Shown here piece after piece: positions 60,590 to 64,000 of a DNA stretch of 64,000 nt. Source of the DNA: Moringa oleifera (lineage: Eukaryota > Streptophyta > Magnoliopsida > Brassicales > Moringaceae); assembly GCA_021397835.1 (NCBI GenBank), contig JAJFZO010000747.1, forward strand, positions 1,552,501 to 1,616,500, in the 5' to 3' direction. The position numbers and the translations under genes are program-made. Within the stretch, counting starts at the first letter, position 1. Every line of letters begins with the position of its first letter. The notes below the pieces were generated by a model that did not search any database, was not told the origin of the DNA, and worked only from the letters and a program-made list of their open reading frames with translations.

Positions 60590-63096
60590 ATGAAGTGTTT
60601 TCATTTCACCAATGGGGAGAGGAGAGGAGGAGGGGGAGGAGGAGAGGAAGAGGATGGGGTCGTTTCGAGGACGTCGAGGGTGTCATGGGCGCGGTCCTTC
60701 AGCGTGGCGTCGAGTAGCGCTGCCGAAACTAGGAGGTCTGAGTTTGATTCCGAGTCGAGGGACTTCTCCGACTCTATCGGGTTCTACGAGTTGCTTAGCC
60801 AGCGCCGGGCGAATGATCTGCGGGTTTTCTCGTTCTCGGAGCTTAAATCAGCTACCCGAGGGTTCAGCAGAGCTCTCCTGATCGGCGAAGGGGGCTTCGG
60901 GTGCGTGTACAGAGGGGTCGTTAGGGTGGTTGATGATGATGGAAACGCTCCTGATTCGAAGATGGACGTTGCTGTTAAGCAGTTGAATCGCTATGGCTTC
61001 CAGGCATGAAACGCCTTCCTTTTATTTACCGTTTTGCCCCTACTATCTGTTTGTATGCGACTTTGGGTTCTACTTCACCTTTATCACCAGGAAACTGGTG
61101 TCTATCTATGTTTTGATTCCTTATATAAGCTTTTTGATGAAGAAGAATGCGGATACATGTTAACGGATTAGCTTAACAATTGTTTGCGGCCGTTCATACT
61201 TTATACTTTGTGGTCTATTTGGTTTGTTCGTCTGCAGCAGAATTTGAATTTCAATTGCGGGTTTCACTATTGTAATTGGAAGGGTGTTGGGTCTGTTACT
61301 AGTTGTCTCCATCTCAAATTTCTGTAATCAAGATGAACTTTTGTGTCAATTGACATTTTAACTTGAGAACAAATAACAGGTTATGGTTTTCCTACGATTA
61401 CAGGATTCTATTTGTCCTGATGCCTATAATCTAGATTTAGATGGTAGACATTGTCTACCTGCTGAAACTGTGTATGTATTTCTACTGTAGATTCAATCTT
61501 TTCAAAAAGGTTACTCTCGTTCCTGAAATGGGTAATCAAAGTTTGTTTTGTATTTATAGTCTAAGGTGATCTTATGGGATTTCTCTATCTTCTTGCATTC
61601 TAGTATTCAGGGGCATAAGGAATGGATCAACGAAGTGAACTTTTTGGGTGTAGTAAAGCATCCAAATCTTGTCAAATTAGTTGGGTACTGTGCAGAAGAT
61701 GATGAGAGAGGGATGCAACGGCTTCTGGTATATGAGCTTATGCGCAATAAAAGCTTGGAGGACCATTTACTGGCTCGAGTACCTACACTGCTCCCATGGA
61801 CTACGAGACTAAAAATTGCTCAAGATGCAGCTCGTGGCTTGGCATACCTGCATGAAGAAATGGATTTCCAGGTATATCATTTTCTTGTTCTTCACAATTT
61901 ATGCCTTATTCATATGAAAAGGGTTTTCTTGTTTTCTTTCTTTAATAGTTCCTATGTTCACTTTTCATAGTATATTACCCGGTTCCCAGAATGATTCTTT
62001 GGATATCAATTGTTTTCAATGAGCTCCTTGTTCTTCATGGATTTGATTACATAGTAGAGAATGCCTCCATTTTAGTGTCTTCTTCAGTTTTTCTCTTATC
62101 AAAATACATATTGTCTTAAAGTTTTCTTCTCAGGTAGCGGGCTGTACTTCATGTAGACTAGGTTGGTTTGATTGTGTGTTTGCTGGTCATCATTTCATCT
62201 GCTATTATTATTGGTGCAGCTAATATTTCGAGATTTCAAAACATCAAACATTCTACTGGATGAGGATTTCAATGCAAAGCTCTCAGACTTTGGATTGGCT
62301 AGGCAAGGACCTCCTGAAGGACTTGGCCATGTCTCGACAACAGTAAGTAGTTTGTTTTTGTCTGAGATGTAAATGAAATATTTGGGCATACACTATCCTG
62401 TTAATCTGTCAAGATACAAATATCCGAGACTATGGTCAGAATATTTCGTTGATGAGTAACTCACTAGTCATGCCAATTCTAATTCCTTTACTATTTCTTT
62501 TTCTTTTTTTTCTTTTTCCCAAAAAGGTTGTAGGCACTGTAGGTTATGCTGCTCCAGAGTATGTACAAACTGGCAGGCTGACTGCTAAGAGTGATGTTTG
62601 GAGCTTTGGGGTGGTTCTGTACGAGCTCATAACAGGAAGGCGAGCATTGGACCGGAATCTACCCCGAAGTGAGCAGAAGCTCTTGGAATGGGTGAGATCT
62701 TATGTGTCAGACACGAAGAAATTTCACCTTATTGTAGACCCACGACTTGAAGGACAGTATTGCATCAAGTCAGCTCAGAAACTAGCATCCTTAGCCAACA
62801 AATGTCTAATGAAACAGTCAAAGTTGCGCCCTAAAATGAGTGAGGTGGTTGAGATGCTAGGAAACATCATTAGTCAGACATTGGCTCAAGATGCAAGTGT
62901 GCCTCTACCCGTTAATGAAACTGAAGATGTTAAGGAAGAAACAGAAGGAGAAACGACTGAGCCTGAGTCCACCAAGGAAGGGAACAATTACCGAAAGAAG
63001 GCATTTGATATCAAAGAAATCGTCAACCTTAGGAACAAGTCAATTGGGAAATTAGACTGGAGAAGTTGGACTCCTGGGTTGGTGAGGACTTGGTGA
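60590..63096 (+). CDS. PCRK: Receptor-like cytoplasmic kinase, PCRK/PBL type (RLCK VII)
   Basis: Four exons: 60590-61003, 61611-61871, 62220-62342 and 62527-63096, giving 1368 nt (455 aa) with phase 0 at every junction. The start MKCFHF matches PCRK1/PCRK2 N-termini (MKCF), which rely on a cysteine for probable palmitoylation and lack a myristoylation glycine. An in-frame ATG at 60458 is judged to be leader. Kinase landmarks: glycine loop [15 protein letters not shown] (Lys130), [13 protein letters not shown], the catalytic FRDFKTSN (Asp230, the RLCK form of HRD), DFGLAR (248-253) and AAPEY (274-278), with the domain ending near 375. The Glu-rich C-tail is typical. PCRKs act below pattern-recognition receptors in immunity. 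The first intron begins GC rather than GT. Confidence 0.93.
61004..61610 (+). other. Non-canonical GC-AG intron
   Basis: Exon 1 ends ...TTCCAG and the next bases are GCATGA. The acceptor TATTCAG precedes GGGCATAAGG. Joining CAG to GGG restores the conserved kinase stretch QGHKEW in phase. Reading through meets TGA at once, and using the nearby TCTAG acceptor (61601-61603) gives TAA after four codons. No GT donor close by keeps the frame. Confidence 0.8.
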
Positions 63097-64000
63097 CAAA
63101 CATTCAGCTTTTGTTACACTGGAAGAACCCTAATGAATACAGATAAACATGTTTTCCTCAACCACTTGGAATACCTCAGCTTTTGTTACACTGGAAGAAC
63201 CCTAATGAATACAGATAAACATGTTTTCCTCAGCCACTTGGAGGGTATTCGGTCCAGTCTCTCATCTCCTATTGACTTTTTCTTTGTTGCAGCTGTAAAT
63301 ACTGTTTGCAAGAGAAGCTGCACTTGTGGGGCGTGCATGCTTTTCTTGCATTCATGATTTCCCTGTATTTTCCCCCTTCAAGTGGCAGGGAATATAGCTG
63401 TCTATATGTGGTATGTCCTCATTTGGGGCTCCTTGTATTAATGCCTTATGAGCTGGTTGCCTCCTCCAAGGCTTCCATTCCCATGGTTTTGCTGTAGATT
63501 TGCTAAATCTTGAATCTTTTCAATCTGCTGAAGAAGGTGATTTTCCACGGCTACCTGTTACAACCTTGATTCAGATGGGGGCTTGCTTGTCCCCTAATTT
63601 CGAGTCTGCAGATCAGACAGAGCTCAACAATTTGATGTTGATCTATCAAAGTTTATTCATGTCTGGTTTATCGGTAGATCTGTTAATTAACTTCAGATGA
63701 TCCAGAAGTAAGCTGTAGAATACCCTTTAGTAACAGAAAATCCGGACCATAGAACCTTGAAATGCATAAATTTGTCTGAATTGTTAACAGTGTGATTGGA
63801 TTGAGTTCTTTGGTCCCAATTGATAACCTAACTTAGGCCAATTTCCAGAGCTCCTAAAGAATTACAATTTTTGATACAGTGCTCCCTTTGTCCTCTTTGT
63901 TGTCACCGTAATTCCTGTTGAAAGAAATCCTGCAATGATGTAAGAGGGCAGAAAGTACTGGATGCCAAAAAGGTCACTTTTCAGGGTAAGCCATAAACTG
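63097..64000 (+). other. PCRK 3' region and downstream DNA
   Basis: Begins just after the kinase stop. It contains a 72-bp tandem duplication in what is likely the 3' UTR. Composition stays close to genic to the window end, but I see no conserved protein in any frame. Confidence 0.5.
63104..63241 (+). repeat. 72-bp tandem duplication after the kinase stop codon
   Basis: 63104-63175 and 63176-63241 are near-identical (TCAGCTTTTGTTACACTGGA onward). They differ at one A/G in CTCAACC/CTCAGCC and in the last bases. The second copy is slightly truncated. Confidence 0.88.

Noticed and set aside
61590..61603. Alternative acceptor TCTAG for PCRK exon 2
   Set aside because: Gives TAT TCA GGG GCA TAA, a stop after four codons.
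1..64000. Possible biosynthetic gene cluster, resistance-gene cluster or integrated virus
   Set aside because: The genes belong to unrelated families, no NBS-LRR, P450 or terpene-synthase type genes are present, and no reverse transcriptase, integrase, coat or replicase reading frames were found.

Overview
This is a stretch of plant nuclear genome, almost certainly from a core eudicot. The genes have short phase-compatible exons, GT-AG introns, very AT-rich intergenic DNA, CT/GA and AT microsatellites, and plant-specific families such as alpha-expansin, FPF1, XS/XH-domain FDM proteins, PGRL1-type proteins and RLCK-VII kinases. I cannot name the species. No viral, bacterial, organellar or CRISPR-type content was seen, and I found no gene cluster that looks like an undescribed pathway. 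The interest lies in individual gene structures and repeats.

Layout: 1-3.8 kb is AT-rich intergenic DNA. 4.0-7.4 kb (minus) is a telomere-repeat-binding (TRP/TRFL) Myb protein in nine coding exons. 9.3-14.2 kb is intergenic and contains a compact G-box/ACGT-rich island. 14.3-20.25 kb (minus) is an ORP3-type oxysterol-binding protein with a tRNA-derived SINE in an intron. 22.0-25.0 kb (plus) is a small RAB5IF/Rab5-interacting membrane protein, divergent from ORP and convergent with a PGRL1-type thylakoid protein at 25.65-27.97 kb (minus). 28.4-30.8 kb (minus) is an intronless MUR3/XLT2-like GT47 glycosyltransferase with an unusual 30-residue tandem repeat in its stem region. 33.6-36.1 kb (plus) is a rhomboid protease. 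36.1-43.7 kb is mostly AT-rich intergenic DNA.

43.7-45.6 kb (plus) is an alpha-expansin. 49.06-52.7 kb (minus) is an IDN2/FDM-type RNA-directed DNA methylation factor (zf-XS2, XS, coiled coil, XH). 55.6 kb (minus) is tRNA-Lys(UUU). 56.3-56.7 kb (plus) is an FPF1-like gene. 60.6-63.1 kb (plus) is a PCRK/PBL-type receptor-like cytoplasmic kinase that appears to use a GC-AG first intron. The last 0.9 kb is its 3' region.

The genes are independent single-copy housekeeping or regulatory genes and do not form an operon-like or metabolic cluster. Exon coordinates are hand-derived from splice-site consensus plus reading-frame continuity. Every multi-exon model has a total length divisible by three and is continuous across its junctions. 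UTR ends and transcription starts are not resolved.
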